Shown: piece after piece, positions 24,601 to 34,591 of the stretch
How positions within the stretch are numbered: position 1 is the first letter of the stretch
Layout of the letters: every line of letters begins with the position of its first letter
Assembly (NCBI RefSeq): GCF_032854445.1
Contig: NC_088300.1
Span: 26,455,608 to 26,519,607, forward strand
DNA from: Liolophura sinensis
Lineage: Eukaryota > Mollusca > Polyplacophora > Chitonida > Chitonidae
Length of the DNA stretch: 64,000 nt
Direction: 5' to 3'
Translations under genes and position numbers: made by a program
Notes under the pieces: generated by a model
The model's database searches: none
What the model saw: only the letters and a program-made list of their open reading frames with translations
What the model was told of the DNA's origin: nothing

Positions 24601-27600
24601 CTCCATGGTATTCCGTGAACAATGTCGCACAATGCTCATAATACTAATTCCTCTGAATTATTTACCATTTTGTCTATGTTCGGATTGGTACAGCGACTTA
24701 CCTGTTGCAACATGGCGGGCGTTCTGGCTACACTCCTCAACGTCAACGTCCTTCTGACGTCATAGCTCAGTGTAATCTACAAATGACCAAAGCTCTTCTA
24801 AATAAACTGGGGAAATATTACATTGGTACAACGGTAGAGTGGAAATAAACTGTGATGAGTGACCAAGATGGACTGCTACAGCTTATTCCACGAACAAGGA
24901 TTATTGTACTTACACAAGTTTTAAAGGTTTGTATTGTTTTTACATGTAGAGTGAAACCATCTGTACTGTTTGCTAATGCTAATGCTTTGTGTTTAATGTT
25001 ATAGATACTGTCATGAAGACTAGCTCTAAAATGTGATCTTTTTAAATAAATAAATAAATACATAAATAAATAACACGGTTCCAAGATATAATCAATTTAG
25101 CCCTTATTCCGGAGATACCAGATAACGTCCAAAACTTTATGAAAAGCGCTGTTCACTTCTCATGCTCATTTATGTGTGCTGAAAGGAGAATAGAACTATA
25201 AAAAAAATTAAAAATCTCACCTCTTTGTTGGTGACAAAATTACTTTTGTCAAAAGTTGGTCCTTTCATGGAGACATTTTTGAAACTCTGTGACTGGCGCT
25301 CGATCTCATTGGCAATGTCCGTGAAGCTCTTAAGTTCTCGGTCCAGCGAGCGCTTGTTTTCACTGATCCTGGAGTGAATCACAAAGATGAAACAGAATGG
25401 TCAATTTCATTGTTGTTTCTCAGAAACTCACACAAATACACTGAAGTCTACTCCACGAATACGATACGTGACAATGTGAAAGATGCCTACGGGTGAAGTA
25501 CCAATTGTCATTGAAAAGACCGCTGTAAACTATAGTGCAAAACTACTTATTGGGGACTGAACAAAATGCAGTTAAATGTTTAAATTCTCTACTGAACGTA
25601 ATGGGCCATTGTTATTTGTTGTTGTTGTTTGTTTTTGTTTGTTTGTTTGTTTTTGTTTGTTTTTTGTTTTTTTGTTTTTTGTTTTTTTTTTGTTTTTTGT
25701 TTTTTCACCTTCAGATGAAATTTTTGGGAGGAGTAATGTCTACACGTGAAAAACAAAAGCTACAAGTATATTCCAACATTAAATACGGCATTTGAGATCA
25801 ACCAAAATGCTTAGGTTCTTAATCTTAAAGTGGTCAAACGTCCCCTTGAACCTTTCTTCATATATTGAAATACTTTCACTTTAATACATCTAAATCAATA
25901 TCTTATCACATATATATGCATAGTATCCAGGACTCATGCACGAGTATAGTGTTACTTCGAATCACTCTTTATTACTACATACTATGCCGATCAATATATC
26001 GGCACTTTACTTTTCAGAAAAATAAAATGCCGAAATAATGAATTGTCATCTTTTAAGATTTACACAATACCGCACGCGCATACTCAATCACGCAGTGAAG
26101 CCCATCAATAGATTTGACAGCCAACAGCCTGAATATAAATCAGCTTAGATTTAGGCCTACTTTTGTGATTTCACAGACCGGCTGCTTGAATGTATAGATA
26201 TGTTGATAAAGCGGTAAAAGCCGTAGGGGTATAAACTTGGCAGAGAATGAAACCATGGGACTCACTGTAAAATGACAGAAATCCAGCGAAGAACGATGAT
26301 TACGACCCGTACCCAGCGCCGGAAATACTCCATCGTCTGAAACAAGAGACAAGCGGAAATCAAAACTCATGTGTTAAGTGAGAAGTTAAAGAAGTCAATT
26401 CCTAAACAGGACCCTGCAGCTACGACCATGCCCTTCTTCAAACGCAGAAGTCAGATGTCAACATTTTAAAGTGTTAAAGTGATACATCATGTTGAATGCT
26501 GTAAAATATTTTGTAAAAGTGCCAACATTTTACAATGTTACACCGCTTAACGGTCGTTTGTAAGTTGTAACAGAATGTTGGATTATAACATTTGTAGCAT
26601 TTATAACGCGGAATACAAGACCTAAAAGCATTAATTTGACATGAGATAATGTTAGATGATAACATTTTTTAAGCTTTTTTTAAAGTAAGTGTTAAATTTC
26701 CAACACTTTAGAAAAGTGTAGTGTATCATCAAGATTGCTTTCCCTCCTCCTCCTCCACAAACCCAAAATTTTGGATGTAACATTATTAAAGGTATTAAAT
26801 TAAAATGCCTTCTAAGTCTAGCATATAAGCTGCTATATTCATGAAACTTTGACAAGCAAGAGGCGGTCTCCATGATGAATCGTTGGTCGATTCCTTTTTT
26901 TAAATTAGCATGATTTAAATGTTTCGCGAAATTTTAATCAGATAAAGAAATCAGTTTATGATTGCTTGCTAAGTAAATGTCTCTTAAATACGCAATATTT
27001 CCACATATTTTAGTAAGGCTTTGATATTTCACACATATTATTTAATGAATATGTTTGTAATATCTATTAAAGGGAGGGGACACTTTTGATGTGTTTGTGT
27101 TAGCTCAGTTGGACACTTTCTGTTACTTGCACGTAGAGATCTGAGTGGGTGCCAGTCTGTTTCTCGCGGAAAATTTTACTGACCTTTACAACTCTAATCC
27201 GGGCTTATATTTGGTATACACTTATTCTCTAGCTATTTAAGTCATACGAAGTGTAAACATGTCAAAGTCTGCATTAATAAACCATCTTTTAACAGTAATC
27301 CGGCCGTTTAAACTGACACGAAACTTACGTTTAAATTCGCCTACAAGAAATAAGGGTATAGTCATTGGATTTCGTTGTCGGCAGTTTATCTTTCAACAGC
27401 CAGAACGTACATTGCTTGAGGTTCTAGCATGAAACATGGCTGACGTCACTTTGACTTCTCGATTCAAAATTTTTAATGGCTGGATTATTGTTTTAAAAAA
27501 AAGGTTTATCTGTAAGTTTTGACATCTTTTTAACTCGGGTATCGTGTGGATTCATTGTATACCAAACATCAGGTTGGACTCGAGTTGTAAGGGTTTGTAA

Positions 27601-28520
27601 AATTTCGTGCTGGAAGACATATGATCACTAGAACGTAACAAGTTAGTATATACCACGGCTCGATGGGCAAGTTTGTGCGTGAAATATAAGTCTCACGTTT
27701 CAAACATCGTGAATAATTATTAATTTAAGAGGGTCATCTTGTTTCTGGCGCACGTAAATTACATGTACACACAATGACTTACCTCATCTTGTTGGGAAAA
27801 CCGCACCATGTTTTCGTTGATATCATTGACACAGGGTTGGGAATTCCTGCTCACCGAAGTTGCTCTCTGATGTTGCACGTAAGACATCATCACTGAGTTC
27901 TTCTGGCTGTGTAACTGGCGGACTTTGTCATCAATGATTGCAATGTTACTTCTCAAAGTTTCGATTTTTTCCTGGCGTTCCTCTCTCGACGCAAAGGCCA
28001 CAGAGAGCAGTTTAATTTGTCGCCGGGACAAGTACATGTCGCCGACCTTGAACTTATCCTCATAACGCTTGCTGAGTTTGGAGGTAGTCAAAAACGAATT
28101 GATTATTTCAGTGAGTCCTTTACGGCTTCGACTTCTCCTAATGCTGGGAGGGGCACTCTTCACGTGCTTGGTGGGCGGAATCCAGAGACTACTCCTTCTA
28201 CCGGACTGCATGTCCGCCTCACTTTTCTGTTTGAGACTTGTCCAGGTACTCTGTACCGCAGACGACTTGAACAAAGTACTCGTCACCGTCCAGTCAATAT
28301 TTTCTGGGCGTTTATTCGCCAGTTCTTCGGCATCTTGAACGTCCTGTACAATTCCAGGGCCTCGCATTAGTCTAATGCTATTGGTGTCATCGTCCGATTC
28401 GGAATCGTCGTCATGATGTTTGTGGAACATGACTTTCCTGCAAGCTGTGATGACCTTGTCGCTGTTCTCATCAGTATGCACCGTTGATTGACCGTTTGCT
28501 GTTTGACGGTTGTCCGCCAT
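15602..28520 (-). CDS. CNBD2: CNBD2-like cyclic nucleotide-binding protein, copy B (16 exons)
   Basis: Exons in transcript order: 28520-27783, 26336-26266, 25368-25221, 24776-24702, 23992-23904, 23242-23169, 22900-22812, 22332-22181, 21964-21887, 21459-21399, 20649-20526, 20029-19971, 18805-18521, 17607-17467, 16598-16539, 15829-15602. Total 2472 nt, 823 aa, phases consistent throughout. The N-terminal 246 aa are acidic, then SR-like, with a probable coiled coil. The conserved part starts at YFRRWVRVVIIVLRW. The cNMP domain (about 375-455) has FGEVALLYRTTRTATV with Glu429 and Arg438. Then come GNWPLSKI..DPGTCFLHYFK and a second lobe (RGSVVTLDSLKSDWIYIVKA) split by a Lys/Glu-rich insert. It closes with GAEIILLSKKLFMKYA and QSEVDWDLYKDRIIQGFL. 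It is a clear paralogue of the gene at 65-14063. The donor of exon 12 (gtattc) is weak. The family role in sperm cAMP signalling is inference. Confidence 0.8.
16084..16353 (+). mobile_element. Full-length tRNA-derived SINE (family A)
   Basis: The head resembles a tRNA: GGGGGCCTCCGTGGCTCAGTCGGTTAGCG contains an A box (TGGCTCAGTCGG), and GTGAGTTCAAGTCC is a B box about 55 bp later. The body carries CCGGGCTGTGCCCGG, CCATAATGCTGGCCGCCGTC and the tail GAGTACGGCGTAAAACACCA, and ends in CAATCA followed by about 18 A. It lies in the last intron of CNBD2-like B, antisense to it. Of the copies here it is the only one with intact pol III boxes and a poly(A) tail, so it is probably the youngest. Confidence 0.85.
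18521..18805 (-). CDS. CNBD2-like B exon 13, charged insert in second cNMP lobe
   Basis: The frame runs on to a stop at 18506, but the canonical donor ACC|gtatgt at 18520 ends the exon in phase 0, which is what exon 14 (EAPTESDLLKMYEP) needs. The first half is a Lys/Arg/Glu/Ala-rich probable helix (AKRLAERKRIQEEMARKDAEE) and the second half is disordered. In copy A the corresponding position is a Ser/Asn-rich linker of similar length with no sequence similarity that I can see. Confidence 0.7.
19494..19700 (+). mobile_element. SINE family C copy with (ATTC)n tail
   Basis: It ends in TGACTGAGATATTGCCGATG, TGACGTTAAGCCATAATC and then ATTCATTCATTC. The same end occurs at 59343-59418, and in reverse at about 22660-22705. 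It sits in intron 12 of CNBD2-like B, antisense to the gene. Confidence 0.65.
19747..19910. mobile_element. One end of the TIR element family
   Basis: The sequence TTAAAGGAGAAGAAAACATA..., then GAGGAGAAAAGG and TTTATTGTATGGTGGGTATT, is the reverse complement of the right end of the 39560-40020 copy. Only one arm is seen here. Confidence 0.5.
20741..21020. repeat. 50-bp tandem repeat, about 5-6 units, intron of CNBD2-like B
   Basis: AAGTGTGACC starts at 20821, 20871 and 20921, an exact 50-bp period. Diverged flanking units (AAGTGTGAGC at about 20769, GAGTGTGGGC at about 20971) extend the array. The unit contains GATATACGTCCAGCTGGGCT. Confidence 0.8.
22575..22735 (-). mobile_element. SINE family C fragment
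   Basis: In reverse it reads CCGCGATATGGCTGCAATAT then GAAGTGGCGTTAAGCTG, the family C tail. Upstream lies a CTTCGAGCC-type box. It lies in intron 7 of CNBD2-like B. Confidence 0.5.
23453..23676. mobile_element. Fragment of a dispersed element also seen at 63283-63518
   Basis: The two stretches share GAGGCAATGAGTT / AAGGCAATGAGTT, TTGGTGTCnAAACTAAGC, AGAGCTTGGGTTGTTACG / AAAGCTTGGGTTGTTACG and GACTGACTAAAGGCAA-like blocks in the same order. Only the right half is present here. It lies in intron 5 of CNBD2-like B. Confidence 0.6.
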
Positions 28521-31500
28521 TACACTCGCTTTGCTTTGATCCGAAGTTGCATCAAACTAAACACAATATCACGAATGTAAACCTTCCCTTCCTTAGGTTC
28601 GACAATACTGGAGGGTGTATTTCGCGGAGAAATTTTCCTTCAGAATGTCTCTGATCTCAAATAATAAACGTTCTGCAATTTCTATTTACTCGGGAATTTC
28701 TAAGGTCATGGCAAAATTTTCGAATGTTGTTCACTCAAAACTAAGGAATACTAAATCCAAATATACACATCCTAAATATCAGAAGACTCTGTATTCCTTG
28801 ATATACCCTGCAACTGGCAGCATGGCGTAACTTTACATATGACATGGGACAAATTCAACCATAAGTGACCTCAAGTCATACAGTATCGCAATGACCATAT
28901 ACGCACATGACTTGAGCTTAAGTCTTAGTAAACTCTGGAACATTCTGGTCTAGACCTACTCCAGCCCTGACATGCGTGTCTCAACGTCCGCTCTCCTCAG
29001 ACATGTACGATGAACAATCGTGCCGGTATGCCAGCAAATCTGAAGATTACTGTAATCCAGCCTAGCGCTGTTGCCTGAACAGGATTAACACAGTAGACGT
29101 ATTGTTGCTCTGTATGTTGAATAAGATCTAGGTATATGTATGGATATATGTAACACCATATCCCACGATTTGAAGCAAATCCGATCGAACTAAGCTCATT
29201 TCTGGATATGTAACGTATAGTTCACAAAAGCATACAAGCAACTAACAACCCAACGTATATATGTAAATGTACCCAAGCAGGTCTACAGTGTAAACGTCAG
29301 AACGCTGAAATTATTCTGTACTAGTTACATTAAGGTTTTCTCATGCAGACTTATAATGTGTAATGATATTCTGCAAACCTATACATTTTGCGCCAACACG
29401 TGTTTGCTTAAGTAGAACTGATGGGGGAAAACCTCGGCCTAATCACTGCTTATCCTGATGGATGTCGTCCAAAACAACAATCAGTATGGTCCATGCATGG
29501 TGACCTTGTCGGCAACACATAGTTAGATGTTCCCATTGCATAAATACCATAATGCTGGCCGCCAGCGTATAAGAGAAATATTCTTGAGTACGGCGTAAAA
29601 GACCAATCAAATAAATAAATAAATTGTATAAATGTTTAGCAGTGTGGTCAATAAAGGTTTACATTTATTGCTGACGAATAAACAACTTGATCTTGTTACA
29701 TCAAATGATCCCGGGGCCAGCAGTACACCTGACAGGTGTGAAACTGATCGGGTGAACGGTTGTGAGGAAAATCGAAGGGCAAACATTCATTTACTAACTT
29801 AGTGACATATATCGAGCAAGGGATTTTTAAACAACCGGTTGGAGAGGGTTCTGACAGTATTTTGTGTGCAATTACAATCTGACAAGGTACTTTTCACACG
29901 CTAATAAGCACATTTCAATGCGTTCCCTCAGTTTCATATTGTATCAATACAAGAGAATAAAACTGGTGAGCATAGGGAAGGGTGGCACGACGTTAGGCTG
30001 TACAGGTCAGAAACTTGCACACGAAAAGCGTGTCTCAGCTTCATACCGAGTCGTTAGAGCATGCCGGGTGCAATAAGTATTGGACAATAGTCACCCTGTG
30101 CCAAGAAGGCGAAACAGGATTGGGCGTAATACCGTCACCAAAATTTTGGCATTGCATCGTAGAACCGGTGACGTCACTTCATTTTTGAAGTGCAATAAGA
30201 GAATGGAAAAATATAGGCACTAAACGTTATTCTTATTAAAATTATTCTATAGGACGCTCTCAAACTTCTGCAACTGTCAGGCCACCTTTGTGGGTGGAGA
30301 TCCCGAACTGGGGACGCTAAGCTGCTCTCGCGTTCCCTGTATGCACATCGATGATGTCACTTCCAAATATTGCGGCCACTGACGAAAAATACGCATAAAA
30401 TAGAGTGGCCATACAAAAAATATAAAATATGCTTTAAAAAGGAAAATCGTTTTCTCATTATTGATTTATCTTTCTTCAAAAAACTTCTTCCTTAAAACTA
30501 TTTTCATGAATCCTTTAAGTTGTTGAAATTATTTTAGCAGTTTTATTATTTTCAAGACTTCACTGCAGATCACAAGCTACTTGTCCACATTCAAGCAAAA
30601 CATCTGCAAATATACACCCAGTAATAAGTCATTCAAGGTTTATTGATATTGACTTGCCAAAAATTATGTTACGACTCATGCTCTAAAACTAAAGGTTTCA
30701 AATATCCAAATGTTCTTTTCTAAGAGTACTATGTATAATCTACTGATTTTTGTAAAATCAACGGAATAAACGCTCTTGCAAAGAGGAATAGACCTATTTG
30801 CGAGCATTGCGCACAAAAGTGTACATATGAGCCTGCCTTGGTATATACACGTATCCATTTTTGATATAATACCTTTCATTTTAAATGTAAACATAGACTG
30901 TCGTTCAGAGGCTTTAAGAGTTTTAAAGCCTCCTATCCATTCTAAAACTCACCTGTCATTTTGCAGTTACATTTGTGTATGTCTGTATACAGGGTTTCCT
31001 CCACACATATACCTAACCACCATCGTTAGAATGTGTTGGCATTTGTCAGTCCCCTCCCCCCCCCCCCCCCCACACACACACACAACTTTTCGGCCCAACC
31101 GTATAAAAACCACCACAGTGAATGTTCCTTGCTTTCTTCATTCTTTTAAATCGGATTTTAATACATTTCTTTCAATTTGTTCAAACAGATTGAAGCGCTG
31201 TTATTTTATTGGTCAGACATTTTAACCTCCATGAAAAGCGTTCACGTCGTCATAGTTTTTGAACTTTTGTAATTTGCAAAATTGGGCAATATAACTTAGC
31301 ATTCAAACGGAGAGAAATTCATGGTCTATTAACCGTCCCTCTTAGCCTCCAATGCCCAGCAAAACAGTGCAGTATTTTCCCCATTTTATGGCATATTTTC
31401 AGCAAATCTAGATAATATTTACAAATGATGCTAATGCTTTATGAAGTCATGCCTGTATGTTTCTATCACAAAGAATGTAAGAATATATATATTGAGTTTA

Positions 31501-33600
31501 CCTAGGATTTTATCATAATGCTGGATATGAATTCCCTTTTGCGATCTTGTGGATGCTTCTCGCTCCCCGCCCAGGTAATCTACTTCTTAGCACACAAATT
31601 TTCAATATTTTCTAGTTAAACGGTCCGTTCATCTGTTTGTATTTACTTTAATTGGCCAAAAAGGCATTTAGAACATGTCTCTGGGCGACTGCAATCTCGG
31701 AGCTTCCGGGGCCCGGGCGGCCCCTGGACCCTCGCCTATAACTGACTTGGGCAGCCGTTCCGCTTTCCTATGTGCAACCCCACATCCTCTCCACTTCGCT
31801 GCCTACGGGTCTGATTACTCTGATCAATGTATAATAAACATTGTTCAGTTTATCCACATGAGCTTTTAGAGTTCAATATTTCAACTCACATAGCGCGTAT
31901 ATATCGGTATTTCAGCGGAAAGTAAGTATACGCAAGTAAAGTGTGGAAGGTGAAGATGCACGGACCCTTTAACTTGAAAATATTGAAAATTTGTGTGAAA
32001 TCCAAAAACTAAATTTGTGCCAAAATGATCAGTCTAGTCCTTCCTCATCACAATGTTGAGGGGGATAGGCCTACTGTTTTTCTCTTAAAACACGTTCACA
32101 CGCCCGTACCGCTCTAACCATTAGCAGTCTCGAGAAGAGTAGGCTAAAATGTGATTCGTGATGTCAAAAATATATAAATGAATTCTATAAACACAAACTC
32201 GTTTGGTAGAACAGCTTGTTCGAGAGCGCTGTTGTATATGTAGGCATACGTGTAACTGTACGCCTGTGCATATAGGCCTACTGGCCTAGAGTGACAAAAA
32301 TTAAGCCACCATATGTGGATAAGGAAAGCCATGTGGCCTCCTGGCTGTATTCTTCGATGCGCCCATAACCCTTACCCCAAGCTGTGCCGATTAGTATCAA
32401 CTGGTTTACAGGGGCCTGATAGTTCATATGATGTTCAGCCCCCCCCCCCCACCATAGACCATGACTGACAGAGGTGGTGTGTGCTATGTGCTATGAAATG
32501 ACTGCGGCAATGTCGCAAATCATAAGATTTTAGCTGTTTAACGTAGGCCTATAGGGCCTAAGGACAGGCAAGCAGAGCTTGTTTATATCATTGAGGTATA
32601 TAATTGGTCGAAAAGGCATTTAGAACATGTTTTTGGGCGTCTGGAATGGTTATATCTGGTTAGCCTACCCTGAAAATGAAACAACAATTAAATATCCTTA
32701 TAAGAGGTTCCCTTCCTCTGGCTTTTCCCGTAATTTGTTACTATCGAATTTTCACACATGCGACGCACACGTTCATAGATTAAATGAATAGGCTATAAAT
32801 GTCAGCATTTTTTTTTTTTTTTTTTTTAGATACAGATGAACTCTTAATTTTGTCCTTGAGAGATATAGAGCCACGAAACCTGTAAAAGGCGCTGTATGTA
32901 ATTATATACACCCTTTTACCAATCGACATGGTATATGGCTCCTTGTTTTAGATCGTTTTTTTGTTTTTTTTTTTAATTTAGACCCGGATGCATTTCATTA
33001 CTCCATTTATTCGTGCCGCATGCCTTATGTTATGACTAACTTTAATGTAACCAGCGGGGTTTGAGTCTGAGTTTGTCTGGGACCGATCGATAAGCTGCAG
33101 AGAGAACTTTCTTAAAACTCATCGAATGAGCCAGTCAGGCCCCAATAACAAAATCAGCTTCAGCCTCGGGAACATGCAGACACGCCTTAACACCCTATCA
33201 CCCCTTTCAGTAGCAGCATTTGGACCACTCCTTAAGACACACTGACCTTTCCATGTTTGCGCAACGTTCGGTCCGCTGAAAAAAAATTACTAATCACAGG
33301 TCACTTCCTTTTAACTTGTACCATGCAGTGATTGTAGTTTGCGGAATAATATGCCAACTGTGTGTGCTTTGAGGTAGGCCTATAGTCGTTTTGTTTTTAC
33401 GTGAATAAACCTGTGTAAAAATGATCTCAAGAGTTAAAATCGATTTTCTTCTCAGTACTCCATTCTTCTTCCGCAGTTAGGGGCGAATCCAATATGGCTG
33501 CGCCCATTGGTTTGGCGCATTGTTTTGTTTTATGATCAATCAGTGCCCGTAAATTTCTTCCCTGTTATACAAGTATTTTACTAACACGCTCCTACGCGTT
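28521..33600. other. Intergenic region, no supported gene
   Basis: The 5' flank of CNBD2-like B lies at the left. A SINE family A tail is at about 29545-29625, a C-run followed by (CA)n at 31048-31084, and T-runs at 32808-32827 and 32958-32972. Two similar 40-bp pieces (core AAAAGGCATTTAGAACATGT) lie at about 31651 and 32606. The ORFs here are short, lack splice or codon support and match nothing I recognise. Confidence 0.6.
29545..29625 (+). mobile_element. SINE family A tail fragment
   Basis: CCATAATGCTGGCCGCCAGC, then GAAATATTCTTGAGTACGGC, ending CAATCAAATAAATAAATAAA. Confidence 0.75.
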
Positions 33601-34591
33601 GTCTAAAGTGTGCGTTTCGCGTTATATTTGCGAAGTCAGTCATGCAGAACTACTGGCGGTGAATTTCTGAGAAAGTTATCATGGAAATAGGAAAATAATT
33701 CCCAGCTACATGTATGTACCGATTTGGACAAGTAAGTGTCGTGTAAATTGAAATTCATAGCATATAAGTGTTTTAGTATGTGATTTAAACACTTGATTAG
33801 TAGACAGCATACAGTTCAATTAAATTAAAGGTGAGGTCTATTTTGAACAATTTGTGATATTTAATTTAACTGAACTAGAAGGCATAGTATTGTTTCTGAT
33901 TTGTTCTGTCCATAAAACTGACCATCACCTGTAAAGGACCTAAATTCTTGAATACATCATTATAAAACACAAATTAAAGAAATAAACTGAAAAATAATAT
34001 GATACTGATACTGTATTAATTTAGTGAATACCAATGCTTTGTCTAATCAGTCATTGGTGAAGGAAGAACTAAGGAGACGTGTATTCATCGTGTATTCAGG
34101 GCTAATGTATTTATGGGCCCACTGTATGTACTCCCATTTCTAAAAACTACCTAGAAACTGCATTAGAACAAGGGATTAGACCAGTTATGAACAAACAGAT
34201 GATAAAAACTCACAGCCTTTGATCAGTGAAATCCCAAGTTTAATCCAGCTCCATGTAAGCTTAGCCAGGGTTTATGTCAAGAGATTTTTCAGGTATCTGG
34301 TGAGGGCTGTGGGTTTTTTCAGGCTCTGCTTAGCATTCAACATATTGACTATAAATTATCACAGATGCAAAACATTCTTGATTAAAATGTTCAAAATTCA
34401 ACTAAATGATTAAAATCCTTTATTTAGAAAGTTTCTATGTTCAACTACAAATAACATCCAACTTACAGTTTACAATGATGGTATTTTTCCTTTCAGGTTT
34501 TCAGTTCATCTGCACTGTGTAAAGGTCCTTGTTCCAAACCATCCAATATCATGACATTTCAGTTGATTTCATAAAGTCATGATAGACAAAG
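33600..34591 (+). promoter_or_regulatory. Probable ACTMAP 5' UTR with one intron and two upstream ATGs
   Basis: A good donor (GGACAA|gtaagt at 33732) and a good acceptor (tttcctttcag ending 34496) suggest a non-coding first exon of unknown start near 33.6 kb and an intron 33732-34496. After the acceptor, two short upstream ORFs precede the main ATG: one at 34552 (seven codons and stop) and one at 34579, out of frame and overlapping the main start. Inferred from sequence only. Confidence 0.45.

Noticed and set aside
28017-28370. ORFs antisense to CNBD2-like B first exon
   Set aside because: Shadow of the real - strand exon; no family similarity and no splice context.
30776-31225. 149-aa ORF in the 28.5-33.6 kb gap
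   Set aside because: It runs through a C-run and a (CA)n microsatellite, with no family similarity.
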